From positions 2,471,147-2,535,146 of the forward strand of contig NZ_MKEK01000001.1 in the NCBI RefSeq assembly GCF_001752395.1: a DNA stretch of 64,000 nucleotides, in the 5' to 3' direction. Position 1 is the first letter of the stretch. The number at the start of each line of letters is the position of its first letter. The position numbers and the translations under genes are program-made. Shown here piece after piece: positions 38,740 to 48,813 of this stretch. The stretch is from Rheinheimera salexigens. Lineage in GTDB: Bacteria; Pseudomonadota; Gammaproteobacteria; Enterobacterales; Alteromonadaceae. The notes beneath the pieces were generated by a model. That model saw nothing but the letters and a program-made list of their open reading frames with translations, made no database searches and was not told the origin of the DNA.

Positions 38740-39126
38740 TTGCTTAGCCACATTAAAGATCTCTGCCCCCAATTAGGACTGTTTTTTAAGTTTTTTACAC
38801 TACTGTTCAAACTACACCTAGAACAATTCAAAACATTAATAAGCGGTTTTTGCTCGATATTACCACAGTTGCAAACGGTGCCATTGACTGCCGTTTATCG
38901 TAAGTTTAGCCAAGGGAATGGGTGGGAGAACTCTATACTAAACAATAGTAATCAATTACTTATTTACGACTTACCAGCGCAATCAGGTGTATTGAACTGG
39001 TGGAGTAACAGCAGCCAGTATGGCGATAAATTTATCCGCAATAGCGATTCTGATACTGAATTTTATTGGGCCGCTTTGTTGTGTCATCAAATGACTTGTT
39101 CATCTATGCAAAATGCCGCTAACTAA
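38740..39126 (+). pseudogene. Degenerate mini-copy of the large surface protein
   Basis: 128 codons, TTG start with AAAGGAA eight bases upstream. Residues about 42-75 (LPQLQTVPLTAVYRKFS) match the choice-of-anchor region of the next gene (LPQLQPVPENAVYRKFS), and residues about 80-112 (GVLNWWSNSSQYGDKF) match its barrel (GVLSWWSNSSSQYGDKV). In the full gene these segments are about 430 residues apart. This is therefore the remnant of a duplicated gene with a large internal deletion, not an independent small protein. Confidence 0.75.
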
Positions 39127-39143
39127 TACAAAAGAGAAATATT

Positions 39144-42100
39144 ATGCTTAAGAATATGCTGGCTATTACCTTTGACACACTTGGTACCTATACTAAAAAA
39201 TATGGTGTTACTAGACTTAGAATATTTTTAAGCATTGTGTTTTTGACATTGATGCAAACCGCTTGGGCGGCGACCCCCGCCGATGAAAATTTTGACGCAT
39301 TGCCAGTTGCCAATCAGGGAAGTAACTCCGTGACCATCAACGGCATTACCTACACCAATAATGCGGCCAATAATATTATGATAGCTAATGATGGCTATCT
39401 CGCATCTGGAGCAGATCATGCCTTGGTATATCGCAGTTTAGGAACCAATACATCGACTTTAGTCAGTTTCAAAACGAGTGATGGTGATGAATTCAAACTG
39501 AACAGTTTTGCAGTTTCTACGGGTATTGGTAACACTACTGACCTTACCATTAAAGGATATAAAGATAATGTAGAGCAAGTGAGCACCAGTTATAATCTTT
39601 CCGGTATTTATTTTGGTACTTTTAATGTTTCAGCGAATGCAGGCTGGGAAAATATTGATGAAGTGCGGATTAGTGGTGTAGATCTCGATATAGACATAGA
39701 TGATTTGGACTTTAGCCCTGCTATTACCAACAACGCCCCTGTGTTGACAAACCTAAACGGTGACAGTGTCGCCTGGGCTGGCGTGGGTAATTATGTGTCC
39801 TTAGATGCTGGCACCAGTCTCGGCGTGAGCGATGTTGAGCTTGATGCGCTTAACGGTGGTAGCGGTAACTATGCCGGCGCCTCTTTAACCCTGCAACGCG
39901 TTGGCGCTGCGATTACCACAGATGTGTTCGGTTTTAATACCAGCGGCGCGCTTTTCAGCGTCAGCGGTTCCAATCTGCAGAGTGGCGGCCAGACTTTTGC
40001 GACCTTTACTAATACTACTGGCGTACTGAGCATCAATGTTAACAGTAGCGAGACCACTGCCACCAAATCACTGGTGCAGGATGTGTTGCAACGGATTCAA
40101 TACAGTAATAATACCCCCGCAGCGGATGCTGTGTTGCGTTTTAGCATAAGTGACGGCACAGACAGCACTACGGTAGATGTGACAGTCACCAGTGACAGTA
40201 TCTATGTCACCAATACTACCGATACCGCAACGATTAACATCAATAATGGAGTGAGTTTCAGCGAGGCGGTAGCAATAGCCTTAGCAGACACCAGTGGCAG
40301 CCAAACGCTAATTTTGTCTGATGCATTTACCAGTAGCATGGTACTGGCTGGAAATTTAACTATCTCAGAAAATTTAGCAATTGACGCCAGTGCTGCGGGT
40401 TCAAGTTTTGTTATTGCGGGCAACACCTTAACTTTAGGTTCAGGTTTTACGCTGTCCTTAACCCATGCTAACCAATTGCAGATTTCCAGTACTATCAATG
40501 GTGGCGGCAATTTGAGCAAGTCTGGTGCGGGCAGCTTGCTCTTGACCGGAACCAACAGCAGCCGCACCGGCAGCACCTCTGTGTTGGGTGGCACACTGGA
40601 TATTGCCACTGACACTAATCTAGATGGTGCCAATACCGGCGCCTTGATTTTAGATGGCGGCACCTTGGCGATGTTTGTGGCTGGCGGTTCTACTGGTAAT
40701 CCTATTATTCAGACCATTAATAATCCCATCACTCTTGGCGCCGCAGGCGGGTCATTCAATCCAACGGGCGGGGGTGGTCGTAACATTATTAATATGTCCG
40801 GAGTGATTTCCGGTAGCGGTAGCCTGACTAAAATTGGCGCCTCAGTGCTGCAACTTAGCGGCAATAATAGCTATTCAGGTCAGACCCTAATCACCACTGG
40901 GGGTTTGCTTTTAGCCCACAATAATGGTTTAGGAGCAACATCTGGCAGCACTACCGTTAACGCGGGTTCGGCACTACGGGTAACCGCAGGTGTGGTCAGC
41001 CCTGAACCACTGTTTCTCAATGGTACCGGTAGAAATATTGACAGTACCGAGTACGGGGCTCTGGGAGCAGATGCTTACAGCCTGGGTACCAGCACAATGT
41101 CCGGCAATATAGAGTTATCTACCGGTACGAATATTAGCGCCATCGGCGGCAGTAATTTGATCTTAAGCGGCATCGTCAGTGGCACAGGTACGCTAACTAA
41201 AACCGACGCTGGGAGCGTAACGTTAACGAGTATCAACACTTACACAGGTAGCACATTTGCCTCTGCAGGCACCTTAGTGTTGGATAATGGTGCTGCCATG
41301 GCAGACGGGACTGAGGTAAGCATAGCGTCGGGGGCGACTTTGCGACTTGATGCCAGTGAAACCATAGGGGCGCTTTCTGGTGCAGGAACGCTGTCCATGA
41401 ATAGTGCTCATTTGACTGTTAACCAAACCAGTGATAGCAGTTTTTCTGGCAATATCACCGGTAGCGGCAGCAATTTAACCAAGTCTGGTTCGAGTAAGTT
41501 AACCCTTTCTGGCACTAGCACTTACACAGGTATCACCAGTATCAGCGGCGGTAGCTTGAACATAACCGGCGCTTTAAACGGTACTACCGGCGCTACAATT
41601 GGCTCAGGTGGAGTGCTAGAAGGTACGGGAAGTATCTTTGCGACCAGCTCAACGAATACCTTGACTGTGCAAAGTGGCGGTACTTTGTCACCAGGGGGCT
41701 CAGGATCTGGCATAGTCACAATTAACGGCAATCTAACCATAGCATCGGGCGGTGTCCTGACGGCACAAATAGCAGGGACGGTGCTAGGTTCAGGTTATGA
41801 CTCTGTTACAGTGAACGGCGCTATCGATGTGTCATCGGCTAGCTTAAATGTCAGCCACAGTTATACCCCGGGATTAGGTGATAGCTACCGCCTACTAGTA
41901 AACGATGGCATAGATAGTATAACAGGAAGCTTTACCGGTTTGTCTCAGGGTGGAACCGTAGCGGCGAGTGGTAACTCTACATTACTGACAGCTTATTATG
42001 CTGCAACTGATGGTGGTGGTTACAGTGGTGGTAATGAGTTTATGCTCGTTGCGCCAGTAGATAATGTTGCACCAACAGTATCTTCAGTCAATGTACCAGC

Positions 42101-45100
42101 TAATGCAACCTACGTTACTGGACAAAATCTTGACTTTACCGTTAACGTTTCAGAAGTTGTTTACGTCAACACAAGCGGAGGATCGCCACAATTAGCGTTA
42201 GTGATCGGCTCCACCACACGCGATGCCGTTTATCAGGCCGGTTCGGGTACGTCATCTCTACTTTTTAGATATACTGTAAACGCTGTTGATAGTGATAATA
42301 ACGGTATTGTGCTATCTAGTACGTTGTCTATTAACGGCGGTAGCATAAAAGACGCTGCTGGCAATAACTTAGTGACTACGCTTAACAGTGTAGGAAGTAC
42401 CAGTTTAGTCTTAGTTAATGACTATACAGTACCAGATGCACCAGTTATCGGCAGTGCAACTTCCGGTGATACTCAAGCTAGTGTCAGTTTTACTGCTCCT
42501 GCAAATACCGGCGGCGTTGCAATTACTGGTTACACTGTCACGTCTAGCCCAGGAGGGCTCACGGCGACGGGAGCATCTTCACCACTTACTGTAACAAGCT
42601 TAACTAATGGCACAAATTACAGTTTTACTGTTACCGCAACAAATTCTATCGGCACCAGCTCTGCTTCTGCTGCATCAAATACGGTTATCCCTAAGGCAGC
42701 ACAAGTCATTACTTTTGCTAACCCCGGCGCTCAAAGCTTTGGCAGTTCGCCAACGTTAACGGCGACGGCAAATTCTGGGTTAACACCAGTGTTTACTTCA
42801 TCCACCACCGGCGTGTGTACCATTACAAGTGGCGGCGCATTAAGCTTTATCACCGCGGGCACTTGTACCATTAACGCTGATCAAGCGGGTAACATTGCTT
42901 ACTTGCCAGCACCGCAGGTAAGCCAAAGTTTCTCGGTTAATGCAGTCGTTTCTAGTGCGCCAATAATCGGCACTGCCACCGCAGGTGATGCCCAAGCTAC
43001 GGTTAGTTTCACGGCCCCTGCCAGCAATGGTGGCGCCGCCATTACTAGCTATACCGTGACTTCAAGCCCCGGCGGCTTGACTACCAGCGGCGCAGCTTCA
43101 CCCTTAACGGTAACTGGCCTAACGAATGGTACGGCCTATACCTTTAGCGTTACTGCGAATAACTCTGCTGGTACCAGTGCTTCTTCTGCTACGTCTATCG
43201 CTGTAACACCAAATGGCGCGCCAACCATTAGCGGTACGCCTAATACCAGTGTTAATCAAGGTGTTCTGTATTCTTTTACCCCTACAGCCCTAGATTCCCC
43301 AAGTGATAGTTTACATTTTAGTATTACCAACAAACCCAGCTGGGCAAACTTTATTAGTACTACCGGCGCATTAACCGGTACCCCTAATAATGCCGATATT
43401 GGCGTGACAACGGGTATTGTTATCACCGTATCTGATGGTAGTTTAACCGCATCGTTGGCCGCCTTTAACTTAACGGTGACTAACACAAACGATGCACCCA
43501 CTATTACTGGCTCGCCACTTACATCGATTGATGAAGGCAATCCTTACCGTTTTGAACCCGTAGCCAGTGATATTGATGCAGATAGCACCTTAACGTTCAG
43601 TATAACCAACCAGCCAAGCTGGACAACCTTTGATACTGCAACAGGTGTATTAAGTGGCACCCCGACTAAAACCGACGTTGGGGTGACAACGGGGATTATT
43701 ATTACCGTCTCGGATGGTGAGCTATCCTCTAGCTTAGCACCCTTTTCGCTTACGGTTATTAACGTCAACGAGGCACCTATGGCTGTGGATGACAGCTTCA
43801 CGTTGCCTTTCTCTGCTAGCAATATCTACAACTTAGATGTACTCGTAAACGATACCGATCTGGATCAAGATAGCCTAAGTATTACTGCAGCAAAAAACCA
43901 AATTGGCAGCATTAGCATTCAAGCCAATAAGTTGCAGTTTACCGCGCCTGACAACTTTAGTGGGACGGCAACGTTTAGCTATACCATTACTGATGGCGAA
44001 TTAACGGATATGGCACAGGTTACCTTACTGATTGAGGGCACCAATCCTGATGCTCCCGTCATTACGGTTCCTGACGATCTATTGGTTAATGCCACCGGCA
44101 TGTTTACCAAGGTTAATGTTGGGGTGGCTACTGCAATTGATACTAAAGGCAATCGCTTAGCCGTCACTCTAACTAATGGCTTACCGATGTTCCCTGCCGG
44201 CAAACATCAATTAAACTGGCAAGCTACGGATGCTAACGGTGTGAGTAGCACAACGACTCAAATGCTACAGATACAGCCTCAGGTAGCTATTAGTAAACCG
44301 CAAACGGTTAGTAATAACAGCCAAGTGACGGTAAGTGTCATGTTAAATGGCCAACCACCTAGCTACCCGGTGGATGTGACTTACCATGTTACAGGCACGA
44401 CTAATGCCGTGACCGAGCATAATCTCGCCTCAGGCTCTGTGCTTATCAATTCAGGTCTTAGTGCAACTATCAGCTTTGATGTCTTTGCCGACTTATCTAC
44501 GCTGTTAGAAAAAGATATTGTGATCACCCTTGATAACACGCTTAATCTTGGCGCCAATGCCAGTAGTATTATCACGGTAACGGAAGCAAACTTAGCCCCA
44601 ACGGTGAGATTAAGTGCTAGCCAGCAAGGTGAAAACCGGCTAACGCTAGGTAAAGCTTCTGGTCCGGTTACGGTGTCGGCACAGGTTGAAGATCCTAACC
44701 ATGCAGACACCATTAGTCTGCAATGGTTGGCTGATACGGCCTTAACCAATAGTTCAAGCGATAGCAGCCAATTTGTGTTTGACCCTATCGGTTTAGCGAG
44801 TGGCGTGTATAAAATTACCCTAACGGCTACAGATAATGCAGCAGAGCCATTAACCCGGACTGACGAAATTTATCTACTGGTACAAGATGTATTGCCTACT
44901 TTGGATGATAGCGACAGTAATAACAACTTGATCCCAGATAATATAGAAGGTTTCGCTGACAGTAATGGCAACGGTATCCCTAATTATCTAGATCCTGGTT
45001 TTGCGTGTCATGTCATGGCCGAGCAGCTTATCAACATTACTCAATTTGTCGCTGAAGGTGAACCAGGTACCTGTTTACGTAAAGGTGCAGCTGCAGCCCT

Positions 45101-46775
45101 GAGTAATACCGGTGGCCTTTTATTAAGCCGTGTCGATCTGCAATGGATAGAGCCCGATATGCAGGCCACTAACATTGGCGGCAGCTTTGACTTTATCTTA
45201 CGTGACTTACCTACAGCCGGTGCGAATTATCGTATGGTATTACCACAGCTGCAACCGGTGCCAGAAAATGCGGTTTATCGTAAATTCAGCCCAGAAAAAG
45301 GGTGGAGTAACTTTGTCCTAAACGATAACAATCAACTATTTACTGCCGCGGGTGAGCCCGGTTTTTGCCCTCCTCCAGGTGACGCTATCTGGCAAGAAGG
45401 CTTAACGGCAGGTCATTGGTGTGTGCAGTTACTAATAGAAGATGGTGGCCCGAATGATGCTGATGGTATGGCTAACGGAACTATTGTTGATCCAGGCGGT
45501 GTAGCCGTTGTGTTAAATGGTAATTCGCTCCCAGTGGCGACTCACGATGAGTACTCGGTACAATGGAATCAAACCCATACGCTTAATGTATTAGAAAACG
45601 ATACGGATGCCGACGGGGACGACTTAATAATTAATCAAACGTCAGCCGCCTTTGGCAATGTGAGCATCAGTGAAGACGGCCAGACCTTGTTATACACACC
45701 TGCGTTAGATTTTGTCGGTACAGATACGCTAAGTTACAGTCTTGCTGATGGCAAAGGTGGCAGTGCCAGCGCCTCGGTAACAGTTGTTGTGTATTACAAT
45801 AGAGCACCAATTGTCACTAATAGCACAGCTAGCACTAATGATAAAACCACTATCGAGATAGATGTGTTAGCAAATGCCTCAGATCCTGATGGCGATACCT
45901 TAGTGCTAAATAACGCCCGAGCACAACAAGGTAGCGTTGTCATTACCGCGGCTCAAACCTTGCGTTATACGCCTAAGCCTGGTTTTAGTGGTATGGATAC
46001 GGTTAGCTTTACGGTCAATGATAATGTAGGGGGCAACGTTAATGGCGAAGTCACCATTACTGTTGCAGCTTATGAAGTTATTACTGTCGTTAATAAATCA
46101 TCCGGTGGTACTACCGGTCTAGGGTCTCTGTTGTTATTAAGTTTGTTAGTCGTACGCCGTTGCAAACTGCGCACGGTTTTAGTCAGTTCATTGTTGGTAC
46201 TCAGTAGCATGGTGTCGGCTCAAACTAGCGGCTTTACGGTAGACGGCTTTATAGGCCAGAGTAAAGCTCGTCAGTCGGCCAGCGAGATTAGTGCGGGTTT
46301 ACCGGCGCAAACTCACTTACGCCAGTATGACGATACGGCGACTAGCTTCGCACTCGGTGGCAGCTATGCACTTGCTGAGCGCTTAGCGTTACAAGTCCAT
46401 TATGTCGACTTAGGGGAAACATCGCTTAGTATTGAAGCCGATACACTTACCCCTGAGCAAGTGCATAACACAGTTGCAAAAGCCGGTCCGCTATTAGCAA
46501 AAGGTATTCGCAGCGGCTTAAGTTACTCTTTTTGGCAAACAACCCGTTGGACTGCATCCGCGCAAGCGGGTGTGCTGAGCTGGTGGAGTAACAGCAGCAG
46601 CCAGTATGGTGATAAGGTTATCCACACTAGCGACTCTGATACTGAATGTTATTGGGGAGCTGCTGCGGGGTATACCTTAACAGAGCAATTAACTCTGCAA
46701 TTAAATTATAACCGCTACACGTTTAGTGGAAATAAAGCAGATAATCTTATGCTTGGGCTGAGCTTCAGCTTCTAG
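39144..46775 (+). CDS. Giant repetitive surface protein with internal GlyGly-CTERM-like segment and C-terminal outer-membrane barrel
   Basis: 2543 residues. Signal peptide about 1-43, cleaved after AWA. Four autotransporter-associated beta-strand repeats between about 460 and 820 (pattern LTKSG...LTLSG...YTG.T...GGTL). Then a bacterial Ig-like domain (about 980), two Fn3 domains (about 1105-1190 and 1270-1355, TGYTVTSSPGGLT and TSYTVTSSPGGLT), two dystroglycan-type cadherin-like domains, further Ig-like domains, a choice-of-anchor U-type domain with Cys (about 1960-2130) and two more Ig-like domains. At about 2318-2338 GGTTGLGSLLLLSLLVVRR resembles a GlyGly-CTERM sorting signal, directly followed by a signal-peptide-like stretch and an OmpA-like barrel ending in LGLSFSF. 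Probably an adhesin; a former two-gene fusion is likely. Confidence 0.82.
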   Translation: MLKNMLAITFDTLGTYTKKYGVTRLRIFLSIVFLTLMQTAWAATPADENFDALPVANQGSNSVTINGITYTNNAANNIMIANDGYLASGADHALVYRSLGTNTSTLVSFKTSDGDEFKLNSFAVSTGIGNTTDLTIKGYKDNVEQVSTSYNLSGIYFGTFNVSANAGWENIDEVRISGVDLDIDIDDLDFSPAITNNAPVLTNLNGDSVAWAGVGNYVSLDAGTSLGVSDVELDALNGGSGNYAGASLTLQRVGAAITTDVFGFNTSGALFSVSGSNLQSGGQTFATFTNTTGVLSINVNSSETTATKSLVQDVLQRIQYSNNTPAADAVLRFSISDGTDSTTVDVTVTSDSIYVTNTTDTATININNGVSFSEAVAIALADTSGSQTLILSDAFTSSMVLAGNLTISENLAIDASAAGSSFVIAGNTLTLGSGFTLSLTHANQLQISSTINGGGNLSKSGAGSLLLTGTNSSRTGSTSVLGGTLDIATDTNLDGANTGALILDGGTLAMFVAGGSTGNPIIQTINNPITLGAAGGSFNPTGGGGRNIINMSGVISGSGSLTKIGASVLQLSGNNSYSGQTLITTGGLLLAHNNGLGATSGSTTVNAGSALRVTAGVVSPEPLFLNGTGRNIDSTEYGALGADAYSLGTSTMSGNIELSTGTNISAIGGSNLILSGIVSGTGTLTKTDAGSVTLTSINTYTGSTFASAGTLVLDNGAAMADGTEVSIASGATLRLDASETIGALSGAGTLSMNSAHLTVNQTSDSSFSGNITGSGSNLTKSGSSKLTLSGTSTYTGITSISGGSLNITGALNGTTGATIGSGGVLEGTGSIFATSSTNTLTVQSGGTLSPGGSGSGIVTINGNLTIASGGVLTAQIAGTVLGSGYDSVTVNGAIDVSSASLNVSHSYTPGLGDSYRLLVNDGIDSITGSFTGLSQGGTVAASGNSTLLTAYYAATDGGGYSGGNEFMLVAPVDNVAPTVSSVNVPANATYVTGQNLDFTVNVSEVVYVNTSGGSPQLALVIGSTTRDAVYQAGSGTSSLLFRYTVNAVDSDNNGIVLSSTLSINGGSIKDAAGNNLVTTLNSVGSTSLVLVNDYTVPDAPVIGSATSGDTQASVSFTAPANTGGVAITGYTVTSSPGGLTATGASSPLTVTSLTNGTNYSFTVTATNSIGTSSASAASNTVIPKAAQVITFANPGAQSFGSSPTLTATANSGLTPVFTSSTTGVCTITSGGALSFITAGTCTINADQAGNIAYLPAPQVSQSFSVNAVVSSAPIIGTATAGDAQATVSFTAPASNGGAAITSYTVTSSPGGLTTSGAASPLTVTGLTNGTAYTFSVTANNSAGTSASSATSIAVTPNGAPTISGTPNTSVNQGVLYSFTPTALDSPSDSLHFSITNKPSWANFISTTGALTGTPNNADIGVTTGIVITVSDGSLTASLAAFNLTVTNTNDAPTITGSPLTSIDEGNPYRFEPVASDIDADSTLTFSITNQPSWTTFDTATGVLSGTPTKTDVGVTTGIIITVSDGELSSSLAPFSLTVINVNEAPMAVDDSFTLPFSASNIYNLDVLVNDTDLDQDSLSITAAKNQIGSISIQANKLQFTAPDNFSGTATFSYTITDGELTDMAQVTLLIEGTNPDAPVITVPDDLLVNATGMFTKVNVGVATAIDTKGNRLAVTLTNGLPMFPAGKHQLNWQATDANGVSSTTTQMLQIQPQVAISKPQTVSNNSQVTVSVMLNGQPPSYPVDVTYHVTGTTNAVTEHNLASGSVLINSGLSATISFDVFADLSTLLEKDIVITLDNTLNLGANASSIITVTEANLAPTVRLSASQQGENRLTLGKASGPVTVSAQVEDPNHADTISLQWLADTALTNSSSDSSQFVFDPIGLASGVYKITLTATDNAAEPLTRTDEIYLLVQDVLPTLDDSDSNNNLIPDNIEGFADSNGNGIPNYLDPGFACHVMAEQLINITQFVAEGEPGTCLRKGAAAALSNTGGLLLSRVDLQWIEPDMQATNIGGSFDFILRDLPTAGANYRMVLPQLQPVPENAVYRKFSPEKGWSNFVLNDNNQLFTAAGEPGFCPPPGDAIWQEGLTAGHWCVQLLIEDGGPNDADGMANGTIVDPGGVAVVLNGNSLPVATHDEYSVQWNQTHTLNVLENDTDADGDDLIINQTSAAFGNVSISEDGQTLLYTPALDFVGTDTLSYSLADGKGGSASASVTVVVYYNRAPIVTNSTASTNDKTTIEIDVLANASDPDGDTLVLNNARAQQGSVVITAAQTLRYTPKPGFSGMDTVSFTVNDNVGGNVNGEVTITVAAYEVITVVNKSSGGTTGLGSLLLLSLLVVRRCKLRTVLVSSLLVLSSMVSAQTSGFTVDGFIGQSKARQSASEISAGLPAQTHLRQYDDTATSFALGGSYALAERLALQVHYVDLGETSLSIEADTLTPEQVHNTVAKAGPLLAKGIRSGLSYSFWQTTRWTASAQAGVLSWWSNSSSQYGDKVIHTSDSDTECYWGAAAGYTLTEQLTLQLNYNRYTFSGNKADNLMLGLSFSF

Positions 46776-46782
46776 TGATAGC

Positions 46783-46814
46783 ACACAGGCGCCCTTGGGC
46801 GCCTGTGTTTTTTT
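46783..46814 (+). terminator. Strong rho-independent terminator of the surface protein gene
   Basis: Perfect 12-bp stem ACACAGGCGCCC (46783-46794) with GGGCGCCTGTGT (46797-46808), then a T-run, eight bases after the stop codon. Confidence 0.92.
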
Positions 46815-46876
46815 ACTTCAACAATACATCCACTAATGCAGATACATCTTCTTACTGCGCTTCTTATGACTACATA

Positions 46877-47405
46877 TTATAACTGCATATTATAACTATC
46901 AATTGTAGCGTAAACCTTGCTAGTACCATCTTTAAGTAATACCAATATATCATACGGCATAAAACGGTCGCCCACTTCCATACCTGGTGAACCTAATGGC
47001 ATGGCTGGTACCGTAAGTCCAATAGCATTGGCCACTGGTTCTGCTAAAAACATATGGATATATTTTGCTGGAATATGACCCTCAAATACATAGCCATTCT
47101 CAGATACTGCTGTATGGCATGAGATATGATTGGGCTGAATGCCATAACGATTTTTAATAAAGCTTAAATCATCATAGTCTTTTGCGATAGCTGTTATGCC
47201 ATTTTGCTCTATATGCGATATCCATTTTTTTACAACAGCCACAGCTACTTGTTTTATAAACAGTTAATAAAGGCTCGCTCTGTTGTTGGCTCACCACAGG
47301 CTCTGCCGTAACTTTCGGATCATTATTAGTTACAGCGGGTTCCGAGCATGCTGTTAGCAAAAACACTGCTGCAAATAAGGCAGTTAAAGTTGTAATTTTT
47401 GGCAC
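46877..47405 (-). pseudogene. DUF411 metal-binding lipoprotein, frameshifted
   Basis: N-terminal part (from 47405) has a lipoprotein signal with lipobox LTAC, a low-complexity linker, and LLTVYKTSSCGCCKK with a CxCC metal site. The rest of the domain (46877 to about 47240) lies in another frame beginning WISHIEQNGI and running to SYNMQL. The frames are separated at a run of seven A near 47226-47232; six would restore one DUF411 protein of about 175 residues. DUF411 proteins accompany copper-resistance operons and bind Cu(I). It is the last gene of the copABCD operon, 45 bases after copD. Either a homopolymer error or a true knockout. Confidence 0.82.
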
Positions 47406-47450
47406 AGGGTTCTCCTAAAAAATAAGTCTTAATAACAAATAAAGCTAAGA

Positions 47451-48350
47451 TTAACTTTGTGGCCCAACAAGTGTCGTAAACACGCTAGTCGTCACTAATA
47501 CTGAGACCACCAATAGCGTTTCAATTAAAATTGACAGCCGCAACGGTTGGGCATTTTTATGCTGCGCCAACTCAGCAACAAGTTTAAGTTTATGCCAAGC
47601 CGCTAACAGCAACATGCCACTGACAAATATCAGTTTTAACATCAATAACTGACCATAGTCGGTAGTGAATAAATTGCTAATAGGCTCTACAAGTTGCAGT
47701 AGTAATAGCACACCACAAGCGATTAATATGGATACAAAAAACACCGCTACCTTGCCAAAGTTTTCCATTAATGTCACTAAACTATCAGCTGGCAAGGCTT
47801 TACAACTTTGATGTAAGGGCCACAAAGAACCAGCCCAAGCTGCCATGGCAAGTATATGCAACATTAACAAGCCTTTAAACACCGTATTTAGCTCTACCGT
47901 ATGGCCTGTAAAAGTAAAGCTAATTGCTAGCAGAATAAACCCAGTCACTGTGACTATTCTTAGTATGGTTTTAAACCTTGCCAGCTTGTTTATCCCCCAC
48001 TCACTAAGTAACAACAGCGTAAAACCGACAACAATGAAACTGACTTGGCTACCCACTGCTGATTGCCACATGATACTAAGCATTAAGGGGTCAAACATGC
48101 CTGCTATGCCATTTTCAGCCATAGCACCGGCTTGAATTGGCAATTGTAACAGTGATATTACTAGGCCTAAGCCCGCCCATTTTAAAAACCAACGGCTAAG
48201 CCAAACATCAAAAGCCTCCAGCTTAGTATCAGTAGTCCTTAACTGCTTTGATCGTAAAGTTTGCATTAATATGCTGCCGACACAACTGCTGACTGCAGCA
48301 TAAGTGGCAAACTTTGTTAGTAATAGCATTAACTCCCAATTGCCAACCAT
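47451..48350 (-). CDS. copD: Copper resistance protein CopD, inner-membrane
   Basis: About 299 residues with eight or so hydrophobic helices, typical for CopD/PcoD proteins that move copper across the inner membrane in concert with CopC. Helix-end His and Met residues such as MWQSAVGSQ and LHILAMAAWAGSLWPLH match the family. ATG 48350 is used; GTG 48353 is directly upstream. It begins 17 bases after copC and is co-transcribed with copABC. Confidence 0.88.
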   Translation of the reverse strand: MVGNWELMLLLTKFATYAAVSSCVGSILMQTLRSKQLRTTDTKLEAFDVWLSRWFLKWAGLGLVISLLQLPIQAGAMAENGIAGMFDPLMLSIMWQSAVGSQVSFIVVGFTLLLLSEWGINKLARFKTILRIVTVTGFILLAISFTFTGHTVELNTVFKGLLMLHILAMAAWAGSLWPLHQSCKALPADSLVTLMENFGKVAVFFVSILIACGVLLLLQLVEPISNLFTTDYGQLLMLKLIFVSGMLLLAAWHKLKLVAELAQHKNAQPLRLSILIETLLVVSVLVTTSVFTTLVGPQS

Positions 48351-48367
48351 CACTAAGTTACCTACTA

Positions 48368-48796
48368 TTAATGCTGATGAGAATGCGACTGGTGATTAAG
48401 TGACTGACTAGAAGGCTGTTTTGCTTCCATCTTCATATCGCCATGGAGCATAAAACCATAATCACCGGTCATTTTATGGCCATCTTGGCCCATAACAATC
48501 CAACTCACCTGATACTCGCCCTCTTTAAGGGTTGGCAGTGGCCACTCAAATTCTGAGGCGGCTGTAGCTGAAGCCGCAAAACCAAATTTAACCGCTTTTT
48601 TCTCTGCATCAATTAAGCTTAATTTCATCATCCGTACTGGGGCACTGAATGTCTGCTTTAACGTTGCAGGGCTTTGCATTAACATCGCCTCATCTGCTGG
48701 TACTGTCTCAGTTAAATCAACATGTGCAGACACCGTAGTCGCCATTAATAAAACAGCTATAGCACTCACTATTTTTAATGTTTTTAATATTTTCAT
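48368..48796 (-). CDS. copC: Periplasmic copper-binding protein CopC
   Basis: About 142 residues. Signal peptide ending TVSAH, so mature His1 provides the N-terminal Cu(II) ligand as in CopC/PcoC. The Ig-like domain carries ETVPADEAML, SLIDAEKKAV and SWIVMGQDGHKMTGDYGFML. A Met/His-rich tail (HGDMKMEAKQ, HQSHSHQH) is extra. ATG 48796 has AAGGTG seven bases upstream; GTG 48805 is in frame but poorer. Passes copper to CopD. Confidence 0.92.
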   Translation of the reverse strand: MKILKTLKIVSAIAVLLMATTVSAHVDLTETVPADEAMLMQSPATLKQTFSAPVRMMKLSLIDAEKKAVKFGFAASATAASEFEWPLPTLKEGEYQVSWIVMGQDGHKMTGDYGFMLHGDMKMEAKQPSSQSLNHQSHSHQH

Positions 48797-48813
48797 TTTT
48801 ATCACCTTAATTA

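Noticed and set aside
40202..40663. Minus-strand open frames within the giant surface gene (several, to about 44749)
   Set aside because: They are antisense to a clear repetitive coding frame and rich in Val/Pro/Leu as expected from reading Thr/Gly/Ser codons backwards.
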